From JANXSS01 sp040385645 (GTDB lineage: Bacteria > Pseudomonadota > Gammaproteobacteria > Burkholderiales > Burkholderiaceae_D): 64,000 nucleotides of DNA. The position numbers were made by a program, and so were the translations under genes. The stretch spans positions 159,408 to 223,407 of the forward strand of contig JAZKGZ010000013.1 of NCBI GenBank assembly GCA_040385645.1, given 5' to 3'. Below the pieces are notes generated by a model. The model was not told the origin of the DNA. It saw only the letters and a list, made by a program, of their open reading frames with translations, and ran no database searches. This document shows positions 18,692 to 27,823 of the stretch, in pieces; position 1 is the first letter of the stretch, and each line of letters begins with the position of its first letter.

Positions 18692-20602
18692 TCATGCCAA
18701 GCTTTTTTCACGCTCCAGAGCGACTTCGATCAATAACAATATTTCTCGATAGACCGGCAGATGAAAACCTTCCCGGGGAGCATCACGGTCATTGACTAAT
18801 AAACTTTGCAAGTAGCCCAAAACATCGTCGTGCCCCCAAAGTTCACTGATTCGACCGATCACATGCGGGTAATCCTCGAGACTCGAGCGCCGGTCGTCGC
18901 CCGCTTCGTCGCTTTCTTGATCGAATCTGCCGTTGAATACCAATTGAAATTGTTGGCGTAACTGCTCCAGGCGTTCCAGGTCACCACTGCCCTGGTAGAG
19001 GTCGGCCAAATATAGCCATGGCACAGGTGACGCTGCCGACTCGGTGCTGCAATAGTTTTCGAGAATGTCGATCGCCCGCTGGGTCTCGTTCAACATTTTC
19101 CAGAACTCGGCTTCTTGCATGACATCCGACACCAGCTCGAACGTCGCCAAATTTGCCCTGCTGGGCGTCATTAACTCAGTATCGTGTATTGCCTCCAAGC
19201 GTAACGAGCTGGCCGTTTCTGCAGGAGTGACGGTCGGTGCTTTCGGCGTTTCATAAGCAGGAGCTAGATCGAATCCGCGCGGCTCGACCCGACTTGGCGA
19301 CGGCACTTCCGCATCGTTTTTACCAACAAAACGGTCCACATATGATTCCACCGCTTTGTCCTGGTGTGCGATCGCTTCTTCGACGGTACGTGGTGCCTGT
19401 GTCGGTGCGGCTTTCTTTTCCACACTGCTGCGTGCTGCCAGTAGCAATTCGGTCTCGCGGGTAGAAGCGTCGTTTGACGACATCCACCACGGCGTGTTTT
19501 TCTTTTCAGCGCCGCGTTTGGCGAGTCGTACAAAAAGGGAAATTCCAGCAATACCTGCCAACAATAATATTGCCAGACCAATCAACCATTTATTGGTAGC
19601 CGGTGCACTGCGAAAAGTTGCTGGCGGAATTGGCTTGGCAGCGGCTTGCGCCGATTCGGCCGGCGTTTCGACAGGCCGTTCAGCAGGAGGTACCACACCA
19701 CGCTGGGCTTCGACTTGTTGCAAGCGATTCTGTAGCGCCTTCACCTCGTTTTGTGCAGCTAGAACCGGATCTTCGCCACGCATCATTGCTGCAAAGCGCG
19801 CTTTGGAGGCAACGATCTCTTCCGAATTACGAATACCCGGTTGATCCGTCACGGTAAGGCTGTCGGATAGTTTTAATCCCGCCGGGCCTTTCGGACCGGT
19901 ACCGAAGCTCACGTCTTCCTGAGAAAGCTTCAAGACATTGCGCGCACCTGGTAATCCTTTAGACCGTGGCCGAGGCGACGCCGGCTCTTCGAGCACTTGT
20001 AAGTTGTCGGGCTCGCCCGCCCCAGGGGCAAGGTTGGCAACAGCCGGCTGAACACGCGGCTTGCGCTTACGTTTCGGCTTGGCGGGCGCTGCGTCACCGC
20101 TACTGCTGGCGCTGCCGTCACCGCCTGGGTTAGCTACCTCGGGCTCCCTCGCCGAGCTACGATTTCTGTTACTGGCTCTTGGCTCCGGCGACCCGGTCGA
20201 CAAAACCCGTGGCAATCCATCTTTCAGGTCGAGCAAGAGCTGGTAATCACGATAAAGCGTCGGTGCGCAGACGATCTCCACGAGAAGCGTCACGGCAGGT
20301 TCTTCGATTGAAGTCGGACTGGTAAAAAAGATCTCCGTTGCACCGCTCGCGGGACGACGCAGTTCGATCACCGGACGTAGAATCTCGGAACCGTCCGACG
20401 ATGTCAGACGACTGCGAACGCAAGTTTCCGAAAGCGCTTTCGCATCTGCACCCAATATCTGAACACTTGCGCGTAACGGTTGACCCAACGCAGACTGCAA
20501 GCGCATTGGCCCAAGCCCGACTGCATCGCTAGCGGTACAACGAAATGCCAGTGAAATCAACACCACGATGCGAAGAAATGCGAACGGCGTGACGTTGGTC
20601 AT
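18692..20602 (-). CDS. FimV-like membrane-anchored protein
   Basis: The 636-residue product has the FimV layout. It starts with a signal segment (from MTNVTPFAF), then a periplasmic N-terminal domain with GPMRLQSALGQPLRASV, the typical FimV opening. A long Pro/Ser/Lys-rich linker and a short coiled coil (LAAQNEVKALQNRLQQVEAQ) follow. One membrane span lies near residue 345, and a cytoplasmic acidic part ends in a TPR-like helical segment (AIDILENYCS). No LysM motif is evident in the linker. FimV proteins organise type IV pili and polar complexes through cAMP signalling in Pseudomonas. This copy is short for the family and has no pilus genes beside it. The Met at 20602 gives the best signal peptide. 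Confidence 0.78.
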   Translation of the reverse strand: MTNVTPFAFLRIVVLISLAFRCTASDAVGLGPMRLQSALGQPLRASVQILGADAKALSETCVRSRLTSSDGSEILRPVIELRRPASGATEIFFTSPTSIEEPAVTLLVEIVCAPTLYRDYQLLLDLKDGLPRVLSTGSPEPRASNRNRSSAREPEVANPGGDGSASSSGDAAPAKPKRKRKPRVQPAVANLAPGAGEPDNLQVLEEPASPRPRSKGLPGARNVLKLSQEDVSFGTGPKGPAGLKLSDSLTVTDQPGIRNSEEIVASKARFAAMMRGEDPVLAAQNEVKALQNRLQQVEAQRGVVPPAERPVETPAESAQAAAKPIPPATFRSAPATNKWLIGLAILLLAGIAGISLFVRLAKRGAEKKNTPWWMSSNDASTRETELLLAARSSVEKKAAPTQAPRTVEEAIAHQDKAVESYVDRFVGKNDAEVPSPSRVEPRGFDLAPAYETPKAPTVTPAETASSLRLEAIHDTELMTPSRANLATFELVSDVMQEAEFWKMLNETQRAIDILENYCSTESAASPVPWLYLADLYQGSGDLERLEQLRQQFQLVFNGRFDQESDEAGDDRRSSLEDYPHVIGRISELWGHDDVLGYLQSLLVNDRDAPREGFHLPVYREILLLIEVALEREKSLA

Positions 20603-20692
20603 AAATAGTGTCCTTGCGTCGTGAAGGCTTGCATAAGTCGCGTACCTAAAAAATTTTTGCTTGCAGGCCGCTGGATTACACGCCTTGCGCAT

Positions 20693-21112
20693 GCCACGAT
20701 GTTACCTAAGAGAAATACTAACAAGAAAGTATTAGCAGTACTATTAATTTATGAATGTGTGCATGTCAGGAATGACAAACCGACCGAAGGTGTGTGAACT
20801 TTTTCCAACAACTGGCATTTTAACGACCTTTCATCAGCTGCGATATCGGCGAACGACGACATATGACCAATATCTTCCACCAACGCAACTCTCTAAGGTC
20901 AACAACTTATAACACGAGATATCAGTATGGGCAGGGCCTTTGCATCGGTGTGAACCTAGGCGCAACACTTATTGGTGGCATGCCGTTTGGCGACGCATTG
21001 TCTGCAAGCTTGGCCACAGCACCTGCGCGCAATAGCGAAGTTCTGCATAATCATGCGTCGTTCCACCCGTGCTCGCTAATTTCTGCGTCAACTTCATTAC
21101 TCAGAGGTCCTT
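20693..21112. other. Gene-free stretch between the FimV-like gene and the GST gene
   Basis: About 420 bp with divergent genes on both sides. A 6-bp hairpin (aatact/agtatt, 20714-20733) lies in an A+T-rich part likely to hold the promoter of the FimV-like gene. A 122-codon frame at 20863 has no family features and overlaps the GST start, so I do not call it. Nothing else is evident. Confidence 0.5.
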
Positions 21113-21805
21113 ATGATCGATGTATATTCGACTGCCACCCCAAATGGCCACAAAGTGCATGTCATGTTAGAAGAATGCGCCCTGCCGTACCAGATACACC
21201 ACATCGATATCGGCGCAGGAGATCAATTTAAGCCAGAATTTTTAAAAATTTCGCCGAATAATAAAATTCCGGCAATTGTCGACACCGACGGCCCCGACGG
21301 CGAGCCGATTTCTCTATTCGAATCCGGTGCGATCCTGGTATATCTCGCCTCCAAAACCGGTAAATTTCTTGGCCAGACCGACCGCGAGAAATTTCTTACT
21401 TTGCAGTGGCTGATGTTTCAGATGGGCGGGGTCGGGCCGATGCTAGGGCAAGCCCACCACTTTCGCATCTACGCGCCTGAAAAAATAGACTATGCAGTCA
21501 ATCGCTACACCAACGAAGCAAAACGTCTCTACGGAGTAATGGACCGACGACTGGGCGAAGCCGCGTATCTTGCAGGCGAAAGCTACACCGTCGCCGACAT
21601 CGCCACCTACCCCTGGACGCGCTCGCATGCGAATCAAGGCATCAACTTGCACGATTTCCCACACGTGAAGCGCTGGTACGACGAAATCGGCGCGCGGCCG
21701 GCCGTGCAGCGAGGCGTGGAAGTTTTAGCGAATTTACGCAAGCCACTTACCGACGACAAGGCGCGGGAGACGTTGTTTGGCGCGGCGCAATATCAAAAGC
21801 GGTAG
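21113..21805 (+). CDS. Glutathione S-transferase, YfcG/YghU-like
   Basis: A 230-residue GST with a thioredoxin-like N-terminal domain (IDVYSTATPNGHKVHVMLEE; NNKIPAIVD with the cis-Pro; LFESGAILVYLA for glutathione binding) and an all-helical C-terminal domain (SYTVADIATYPWTR). The STATPNGxK opening is typical of the Nu-class enzymes YfcG and YghU, which have disulphide-bond reductase activity with glutathione. An AGAGG ribosome-binding site precedes the ATG at 21113. Its position 340 bp before gshA, on the same strand, places a glutathione user beside a glutathione maker. Confidence 0.9.
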   Translation: MIDVYSTATPNGHKVHVMLEECALPYQIHHIDIGAGDQFKPEFLKISPNNKIPAIVDTDGPDGEPISLFESGAILVYLASKTGKFLGQTDREKFLTLQWLMFQMGGVGPMLGQAHHFRIYAPEKIDYAVNRYTNEAKRLYGVMDRRLGEAAYLAGESYTVADIATYPWTRSHANQGINLHDFPHVKRWYDEIGARPAVQRGVEVLANLRKPLTDDKARETLFGAAQYQKR

Positions 21806-21862
21806 CGAGTATAGGTACGCCAATTCTTCTTACAATCAGATTATCGGTCTACTATTTTTGAC

Positions 21863-21949
21863 TGGTGCCCGGGGCCGGAATCGAACCGGCACACCGTTAC
21901 CGGCGAGAGATTTTAAGTCTCTTGTGTCTACCTGTTTCACCACCCGGGC
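21863..21949 (-). tRNA. tRNA-Leu (anticodon UAA)
   Basis: On the minus strand the 7-bp acceptor stem (GCCCGGG with CCCGGGC) closes a class II tRNA with a long variable arm. The anticodon loop reads CTTAAAA, giving anticodon UAA. The T arm is GGTTCGATTCC, and the 3' ACCA is encoded at 21863-21866. It is the third member of a Gly-Cys-Leu cluster, separated from the other two by gshA on the other strand. Confidence 0.95.
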
Positions 21950-22143
21950 TTGGCTGCATCGTGATTGCAGATGCATGCAATTTTCGCCCGAAGCTTAACA
22001 CAATCCAGCCGCTTAACTCCTCCCCTGCAGCAAGCGAATCTGCCAATAAAGCTTCACAACCTGGTGCCATACCCGCAGCGCGACGTAATGTGAAAATTTC
22101 GGTTATTCTCCGATCAAAATCATTGGCTTCGAAGGGTGCAATA

Positions 22144-23712
22144 TTGAGTGATCTGTTAAAGCGTCGCATCGCACTACTCTCCAACCCCGAGCATATTGCG
22201 GTGCTGGATCAGAATCTGCATGGCATCGAGCGCGAGGCATTACGGGTCGATCAGCAAAATCGTCTCTCCAGTTTGCCGCACCCCGTAGGGCTCGGTTCGG
22301 CACTGATGCACCCGCACATTACGACCGACTATGCAGAGGCATTGCTGGAATTCGTCACGAATGCGGAGCCAGATATTGCCACGGCGCTAGACGAGCTGGA
22401 TGCGGTGCACCGGTTCGCATACCAGCATCTGGGCGATGAAATGTTGTGGAGCCAGTCCATGCCATGCGGGCTACCCGCCGAGCCTGAAATCGATATTGCC
22501 CGATACGGTAGCTCGAACATCGGTATGCTGAAACATGTCTACCGCCGTGGTCTAGCGTTGCGGTATGGTAAATCCATGCAATGCATCGCCGGCATTCACT
22601 ATAATTTTTCTTTATCGGAGAAATTCTGGCAGGTTCTGCAAACGCATGAGCATATGCCGGGGAGCGCTCGGGATTTTCAATCGGCAGGCTACTTTGCGTT
22701 GATTCGTAATTTCCGGCGCTACAGCTGGCTACTGATGTATCTGTTCGGCGCATCGCCAGCGTTGGCTACGGACTTCTTGCGTGGACAGCCGCACAAACTC
22801 GAACGGCTATCGGACGATACCTTGTATCTGCCCTATGCGACCAGCCTGCGCATGAGCGACCTGGGCTACCAGAGCAATGCGCAATCGGCGTTATCGATAA
22901 AATTCGACGACATCGACCACTATATCCAGAGTTTGAACGAAGGAGTAGGAACGCCCTTTCCCGCCTATGAAAAACTGGGAACGAAAGATGGCGACGACTG
23001 GTTGCAGCTGAGTACGAATCTGTTGCAGATCGAGAACGAATACTACTCGACCATTCGGCCCAAACGCGTGATCGGTGTCGGCGAGCGGGCCTTGGGTGCA
23101 TTAGCCGCGCGTGGCGTGCAATATGTCGAAGTCCGCTGCCTGGATGTTGATCCCTTCGAGCCGATCGGCATCAGCCTGGAAACCTCACGGTTCATGAACG
23201 CTTTCCTGTTGTTTTGCGCGCTTGAGGATAGCCCGACATCGCCGGATCAATGTCGATGGGCGAACGATAATTTTTCTCGTACGGTCACGCATGGCCGCCA
23301 GCCAAACCTGACCCTTTGCAAAGACGGCGTGCCTGTCGAATTACGCACCTGGGCCCACGCACTGCTGCAGCAAATTGGCGCGAGCGCGGTACTGCTCGAC
23401 GACCGCACCAACTCGCTCGAACACGGTAATGCCCTGGCGAGACAGTATGCGAAACTTGAAGACATTACGCTGACGCCATCAGCCCGGGTGTTGGAAGCCA
23501 TGCAGCAGAGTGACAATTCTTTCGCCGCTTTCGGCATGCGCCAGAGCCGCTCTCACGCTGCGGGTTTCCGGGAGCGTCCATTACCGCAGGAGCAACAGCG
23601 CTTGTTCGAACAAATGGCGCAGGAATCGATTGCTGCGCAGGCGGCATTGGAAACCGAACAGTCATCGAGCTTCGATGCGTTCGTCGAAAATTACCTGGGA
23701 AGCGTGGGTTGA
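22144..23712 (+). CDS. gshA: Glutamate-cysteine ligase GshA, type I (E. coli-like)
   Basis: GshA makes gamma-glutamylcysteine, the first step of glutathione synthesis. The frame is open back to 21865, but that would cross the tRNA-Leu gene. The best start is TTG at 22144, eight bases after GAAGG (22131-22135), giving 522 residues against 518 in E. coli. Type I motifs are clear: GIEREALRV, HPHITTDYAEALLEFVT, GIHYNFS and QIENEYYSTIRPKR. In many Burkholderiales a different GshA family is usual, so this gammaproteobacterial type may have been acquired. A GTG at 22090 is the alternative start. Confidence 0.95.
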   Translation: MSDLLKRRIALLSNPEHIAVLDQNLHGIEREALRVDQQNRLSSLPHPVGLGSALMHPHITTDYAEALLEFVTNAEPDIATALDELDAVHRFAYQHLGDEMLWSQSMPCGLPAEPEIDIARYGSSNIGMLKHVYRRGLALRYGKSMQCIAGIHYNFSLSEKFWQVLQTHEHMPGSARDFQSAGYFALIRNFRRYSWLLMYLFGASPALATDFLRGQPHKLERLSDDTLYLPYATSLRMSDLGYQSNAQSALSIKFDDIDHYIQSLNEGVGTPFPAYEKLGTKDGDDWLQLSTNLLQIENEYYSTIRPKRVIGVGERALGALAARGVQYVEVRCLDVDPFEPIGISLETSRFMNAFLLFCALEDSPTSPDQCRWANDNFSRTVTHGRQPNLTLCKDGVPVELRTWAHALLQQIGASAVLLDDRTNSLEHGNALARQYAKLEDITLTPSARVLEAMQQSDNSFAAFGMRQSRSHAAGFRERPLPQEQQRLFEQMAQESIAAQAALETEQSSSFDAFVENYLGSVG

Positions 23713-23794
23713 TCCAGCGAGGTGATGCTACGCGGGTGATGCTGCGGGATTGATGCTGCAGGACTGATAATGGCAAAGCGACGACATTAAAAAT

Positions 23795-23867
23795 GGAGGC
23801 GGGGGTCGGGATCGAACCGGCGTAAACGGCTTTGCAGGCCGCTGCATAACCACTTTGCTACCCCGCC
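23795..23867 (-). tRNA. tRNA-Cys (anticodon GCA)
   Basis: On the minus strand, acceptor stem GGCGGGG/CCCCGCC, anticodon arm with loop containing GCA, T arm GGTTCGATCCC and an encoded 3' TCCA. The gene is 97 bases downstream of tRNA-Gly in the same direction, repeating the glyW-cysT order downstream of pgsA known from E. coli. Confidence 0.95.
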
Positions 23868-23920
23868 GCGGTGCTGCGCTTTTCTTTACTACAACTTAAA
23901 TACCACTTAACTACGACACA

Positions 23921-23956
23921 ATAAAAAAGGAAGCCGGTAAAAATTCAGGCTTCCCT
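23921..23956 (-). terminator. Intrinsic terminator between tRNA-Gly and tRNA-Cys
   Basis: On the minus strand a perfect 7-bp stem (ggaagcc/ggcttcc, plus-strand 23929-23935 and 23948-23954) is followed by TTTTTTAT. It would end or attenuate a pgsA-tRNA-Gly transcript before tRNA-Cys. Confidence 0.7.
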
Positions 23957-23963
23957 TATTGAC

Positions 23964-24039
23964 TGGAGCGGGAGAAGAGTCTCGAACTCTCGACCTCAAC
24001 CTTGGCAAGGTTGCGCTCTACCAACTGAGCTACTCCCGC
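23964..24039 (-). tRNA. tRNA-Gly (anticodon GCC)
   Basis: On the minus strand the acceptor stem GCGGGAG/CTCCCGC, a D arm with AGCTCAGTTGGTAGAG, an anticodon loop with GCC, T arm GAGTTCGAGACTC and encoded 3' TCCA are all present. It starts 42 bases after the pgsA stop, as glyW does in E. coli. Confidence 0.96.
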
Positions 24040-24080
24040 GTTCACAACAGCTGCGTATTATAGTGGATGACACTTCATTG

Positions 24081-24665
24081 TCAACCACTTTTGTCGGTCC
24101 GTTCCTTGATCATCGGCCATGCTTTACGCAAGTAATACAGCATCGACCAGAGCGTGAGCACTGCAGCGACTGCCAGTAATACGTGACCCCAGAAACGCGT
24201 ATCGACCACCCCGAACACGGTGTCGTAATACAGGAGCATTGGAATGGCGGTCATCTGGGCCATGGTCTTGATCTTGCCGAGGGAATGCACCGCCACGGAT
24301 TTGGAAGCGCCGATCTGCGCCATCCATTCGCGCAGCGCAGAGATCGCGATCTCGCGGCCGATGATGATGAAAGCAATCAAAGTGCCGACACGGTTCAGAT
24401 GCACCAATTCGATCAATGCACCGGCAATCATCAGTTTGTCGGCGACCGGATCGAGAAAAGCACCGAAAGCCGAGGTTTCATTCCAGCGCCGTGCCAAAAA
24501 GCCATCGCACCAATCCGTGACAGCGGCGATGATGAAGATGGCCGTGGATGCAACGTTTTTCTCGAACGGCGAGAGCCAGGCATCAGGCAGGTAAAACACA
24601 CCTACCACCAGAGGAATCAGGGCGACGCGTAGCCAGGTCAGCAAGATCGGAATATTAAGCGGCAT
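24081..24665 (-). CDS. pgsA: CDP-diacylglycerol-glycerol-3-phosphate phosphatidyltransferase PgsA
   Basis: PgsA makes phosphatidylglycerophosphate, the committed step to phosphatidylglycerol and cardiolipin. The 194-residue membrane protein begins MPLNIPILLTWLRV and contains the CDP-alcohol phosphatidyltransferase motif with its spaced aspartates (DWCDGFLARRW followed by GAFLDPVADK, near residues 51-77). Several membrane spans follow. It lies 78 bp after uvrC and directly before tRNA-Gly, all in one direction. Confidence 0.96.
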   Translation of the reverse strand: MPLNIPILLTWLRVALIPLVVGVFYLPDAWLSPFEKNVASTAIFIIAAVTDWCDGFLARRWNETSAFGAFLDPVADKLMIAGALIELVHLNRVGTLIAFIIIGREIAISALREWMAQIGASKSVAVHSLGKIKTMAQMTAIPMLLYYDTVFGVVDTRFWGHVLLAVAAVLTLWSMLYYLRKAWPMIKERTDKSG

Positions 24666-24743
24666 CGCAGAAGGTCGGTTGAAGGGTCGAGAACGTTGAG
24701 GGGTCAGGGTCAGGGTCGCCAGGCATGCAATTATCGTCTTAAT

Positions 24744-26636
24744 TCAATGCAACTGCTTATAAATGTCTTCGGCAAGCTGGCGCGATATGCCATCCACCGA
24801 TGCCAGGTCTTCGATACTGGCATCAGCCACACCACGCACGCCGCCGAACCGCGCCAGCAGTTTTTGGCGGCGCTTGGCACCGATGCCCTCGATTTCTTCC
24901 AGGCGCGACGCCTGCCTCGTTTTGGCACGTTTTGCGCGCATGCCGGTAATGGCAAAACGATGTGCTTCATCCCGAATCTGTGCCACGAGCATCAATGCCG
25001 CCGACTCCTTGCCCAGTTCGAGCGGTGCCCGGCCATCCACAAAGATCAAGGTTTCCAACCCGACCCGCCGCCCTTCGCCTTTGGCGACGCCGACGATACA
25101 GCTCGTATCCAGCCCCAGCTCGACAAATACCTGACGCGCCATCTCAACCTGACCCTTGCCGCCGTCGATCAGGGCGATGTCGGGCATGATACCGTCGCCA
25201 TTGACCACTTTTTCATAGCGCCGCATCAGTACCTGGCGCATCGCGGCATAGTCGTCGCCAGGGGTGATGTCGTTGATGTTATAGCGTCGGTATTCGCCGT
25301 TCTGCATCGCGTGATGATGAAACACCACGCATGAAGCCTGTGTCGCTTCACCTTGCGTGTGGCTGATGTCGAAACATTCGATGCGCAGCATCTCCGGCTC
25401 CGCGGTTTCCAAGCCGAGGGTTTCGATCAGGGCGCGGGTGCGCGACTGTTGCGAGCCCTGTTCCGACAACAGGCGCGTGAGTGATATTTCCGCGCCCTTC
25501 TGTGCCATATCTAGCCATTGCCGACGCTGTCCCTGTGGCTGGAATATCAGGTTGATTCGATGCTCGCACTGCGCCATCAATGCCACGATCAAGGCCGGTT
25601 CGTTCAATTCATGGCTGACGATCAGGGTGCCGGGAATGAACTTGTCGATATAGTGCTGCGCCAGAAAAGCTTTGAGCACCTCGACCGATAAGGCGTCGTC
25701 GGCAGTCGCCACCGCATGGTCCAGATGCGCTGGAAAGTAAGCCCGATCTCCAAGGTGCCGCCCACCTCGAACCATCGCCAGATTGACGCACGCCCTGCCA
25801 CCCTGCACCCGCACCGCGATGATGTCGATGTCGGCGTCGCCGCCCGTATCCATCGTCTGCTGATGCAACACGCGTGATAATGCACTGATCTGATTGCGCA
25901 CCGCTGCGGCTTGCTCGAAGCGTAGCGACTCGGCGAAGTGGTGCATCTTGGCGTTCAAGTTCTCCAGCACTTCAGTCTGCCGGCCGCGCAAGAACTTGGC
26001 GGCATTTTCGACATCGAGTCCGTACTCTTCTTTATCGATGTAATTTACACACGGCGCGCTACATCGGTGAATCTGATGCAGCAGGCAGGGTCGGGTTCTG
26101 TTCGCATAGACTGAATCTTCGCAAGTACGCAGCAAAAATACTTTTTGCAGAATCTGCATCGATTCCTTGACCGCCCAGGCACTCGGAAAAGGGCCGAAAT
26201 ACTGATTTTTCTTATCGACCGCACCGCGGTAATACGCCATGCGTGGAACGTCCTGGCCTGTGATTTTCAAATAAGGGTAAGATTTATCGTCGCGAAATAG
26301 AATGTTGAATCGTGGCTGCAGCGATTTGATCAGGTTGTTTTCCAGAATCAGTGCTTCGGCCTCGCTACGTGTGACAGTCGTTTCCAGGCGCACGATGCGG
26401 TCGACCATCATGGCAGTGCGTGGACTGGTCAGCGTCTTTTGAAAATAGCTCGAAACACGCTTCTTCAAATCGCGTGCTTTACCGATGTACAGGACATTAT
26501 TGTCGCTATCGAAATAGCGATAGACCCCTGGCAGATGTGGCAAGCGAGCTACGGTCGCCAGCATCGCCTCCCGGGAATCGAGCGGTGACGGCTCGGCTTT
26601 TATGCGCTTGGTATCTGTATTGTCCGTCGTTGCCAT
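24744..26636 (-). CDS. uvrC: Excinuclease ABC subunit C, UvrC
   Basis: UvrC makes both incisions in nucleotide excision repair. The 630-residue protein contains the GIY-YIG domain (PGVYRYFDSDNNVLYIGKA), which makes the 3' cut, and a Cys-rich stretch (CEDSVYANRTRPCLLHQIH). The UvrBC-interaction segment lies near residues 230-265. The RNase H-like nuclease for the 5' cut follows (ECFDISHTQGE, DGGKGQVEMA), and two helix-hairpin-helix motifs close the C terminus (IEGIGAKRRQKLLARFGG). It is downstream of nagZ by 44 bp. The uvrC-pgsA-tRNA order is widely conserved. Confidence 0.97.
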   Translation of the reverse strand: MATTDNTDTKRIKAEPSPLDSREAMLATVARLPHLPGVYRYFDSDNNVLYIGKARDLKKRVSSYFQKTLTSPRTAMMVDRIVRLETTVTRSEAEALILENNLIKSLQPRFNILFRDDKSYPYLKITGQDVPRMAYYRGAVDKKNQYFGPFPSAWAVKESMQILQKVFLLRTCEDSVYANRTRPCLLHQIHRCSAPCVNYIDKEEYGLDVENAAKFLRGRQTEVLENLNAKMHHFAESLRFEQAAAVRNQISALSRVLHQQTMDTGGDADIDIIAVRVQGGRACVNLAMVRGGRHLGDRAYFPAHLDHAVATADDALSVEVLKAFLAQHYIDKFIPGTLIVSHELNEPALIVALMAQCEHRINLIFQPQGQRRQWLDMAQKGAEISLTRLLSEQGSQQSRTRALIETLGLETAEPEMLRIECFDISHTQGEATQASCVVFHHHAMQNGEYRRYNINDITPGDDYAAMRQVLMRRYEKVVNGDGIMPDIALIDGGKGQVEMARQVFVELGLDTSCIVGVAKGEGRRVGLETLIFVDGRAPLELGKESAALMLVAQIRDEAHRFAITGMRAKRAKTRQASRLEEIEGIGAKRRQKLLARFGGVRGVADASIEDLASVDGISRQLAEDIYKQLH

Positions 26637-26680
26637 CGATGTTGTCCGATACGCCTGCCCGTCAAACTTCAGACGACGGC

Positions 26681-27823
26681 TTATGCGCCCAAAGTTTTAA
26701 TGGAAGCGAGGGCGGCTTTGTAACGTGGGTCCCGCTGTAGAGTATCCCAGTCTAATGCAGCAGATGTCGGCAGTAGGGCCGCGATACGCTCGGCGCTGGA
26801 CGTTCGTCCGGCCACCGGTGGGTGTACGCGCAGGCCAGCCAATAACTGGTCTGCCTTGTCGGGTGAATTACAAATCAAAATCATGTCGCAGCCAGCATCG
26901 AGTGCCGCGTTGCCGGCATCGACCACGGTACCCGCCACGCTGGCACCTTCCATGCTCAGATCGTCACTAAAAATTACACCCTGAAAAGCGAATTTCTTGC
27001 GTAGCATCGTCAGCCATTTTTTTGAAAATCCTGCCGGATGCTTGTCGACTTTAGGGTAGATCACATGTGCCGGCATCACACCTGCCAAACTCAGACCCAG
27101 CCATTCGTAAGGTGCAGCATCGTCTGCCAGAATTTGTTCCAGCGTGCGGTGGTCGACGGGAACGGCCACGTGGGAGTCGGCTTTGACGAACCCATGACCC
27201 GGAAAATGCTTGCCGCAATTCGCCATGCCGGTAAGTGCGAGACCGTGGTTGAGACTTTTTGCCAAAGCCGTGACGACTCGCGGATCGCGATGAAATGCCC
27301 GGTCGCCGATGATGCTCGACTCGCCGAAGTCCAGATCGAGTACCGGCGTGAAGCTGAGATCGACGCCGCAGGCGCGCAATTCTGCGCCGAGCACGAAGCC
27401 GACATCGGTAGCGATGCGCATGGCGGCCAGTACGTCCCGTTCCCACAACGTGCCGAGAGCACGCATCGGCGGCAGCTTGCTGAAGCCATCGCTCTTGAAA
27501 CGCTGCACCCGGCCGCCTTCGTGATCGACTGCGATCACCACGCCCGGACGCACGTCGTGGATGGCACGTGTCAGTGCCACGAGTTGCTCACGATTCTCAT
27601 AATTTCGTGCGAACAGAATCACGCCGCCGGTGAGACGATGGCGAATACGTTCCCGATCCTGCTCGTCGAGCATGGTACCAACCACATCGAGCATGATCGG
27701 CCCCAGCGGCGCTGACGATAATGTCGAGACCGCCGCCGTGGGCACTTCAGATGCAGTAGGTGTTGCCGAGGTCGTGGATTTCATTTCCACTGCATCCACA
27801 GCCTGGGAATCATGATTGTTCAT
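26681..27823 (-). CDS. nagZ: Beta-N-acetylhexosaminidase NagZ
   Basis: NagZ, a family 3 glycoside hydrolase, removes GlcNAc from peptidoglycan fragments in the cytoplasm during wall recycling. In this 380-residue protein the catalytic Asp is in FSDDLSME near residue 290, and the family loop KHFPGHGFVKADSH, which provides the catalytic His, is near 215. About 40 N-terminal residues rich in Ser, Thr and Ala precede the domain. The start at 27823 overlaps the acpS stop by ATGA, supporting this long form, although MLDVVGT near residue 44 is the family core start. Members also link wall recycling to AmpC induction in some species. Confidence 0.93.
   Translation of the reverse strand: MNNHDSQAVDAVEMKSTTSATPTASEVPTAAVSTLSSAPLGPIMLDVVGTMLDEQDRERIRHRLTGGVILFARNYENREQLVALTRAIHDVRPGVVIAVDHEGGRVQRFKSDGFSKLPPMRALGTLWERDVLAAMRIATDVGFVLGAELRACGVDLSFTPVLDLDFGESSIIGDRAFHRDPRVVTALAKSLNHGLALTGMANCGKHFPGHGFVKADSHVAVPVDHRTLEQILADDAAPYEWLGLSLAGVMPAHVIYPKVDKHPAGFSKKWLTMLRKKFAFQGVIFSDDLSMEGASVAGTVVDAGNAALDAGCDMILICNSPDKADQLLAGLRVHPPVAGRTSSAERIAALLPTSAALDWDTLQRDPRYKAALASIKTLGA

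Noticed and set aside
20863..21231. 122-codon frame before the GST gene
   Set aside because: Overlaps the GST start, has no Shine-Dalgarno support and no recognisable features.
21865..22143. N-terminal extension of the gshA frame
   Set aside because: It would translate through the tRNA-Leu gene; the domain begins after the TTG at 22144.
23713..24080. tRNA cluster as a phage or island attachment site
   Set aside because: No integrase and no duplicated tRNA 3' end are seen in the window; the gshA insertion alone does not show site-specific integration.
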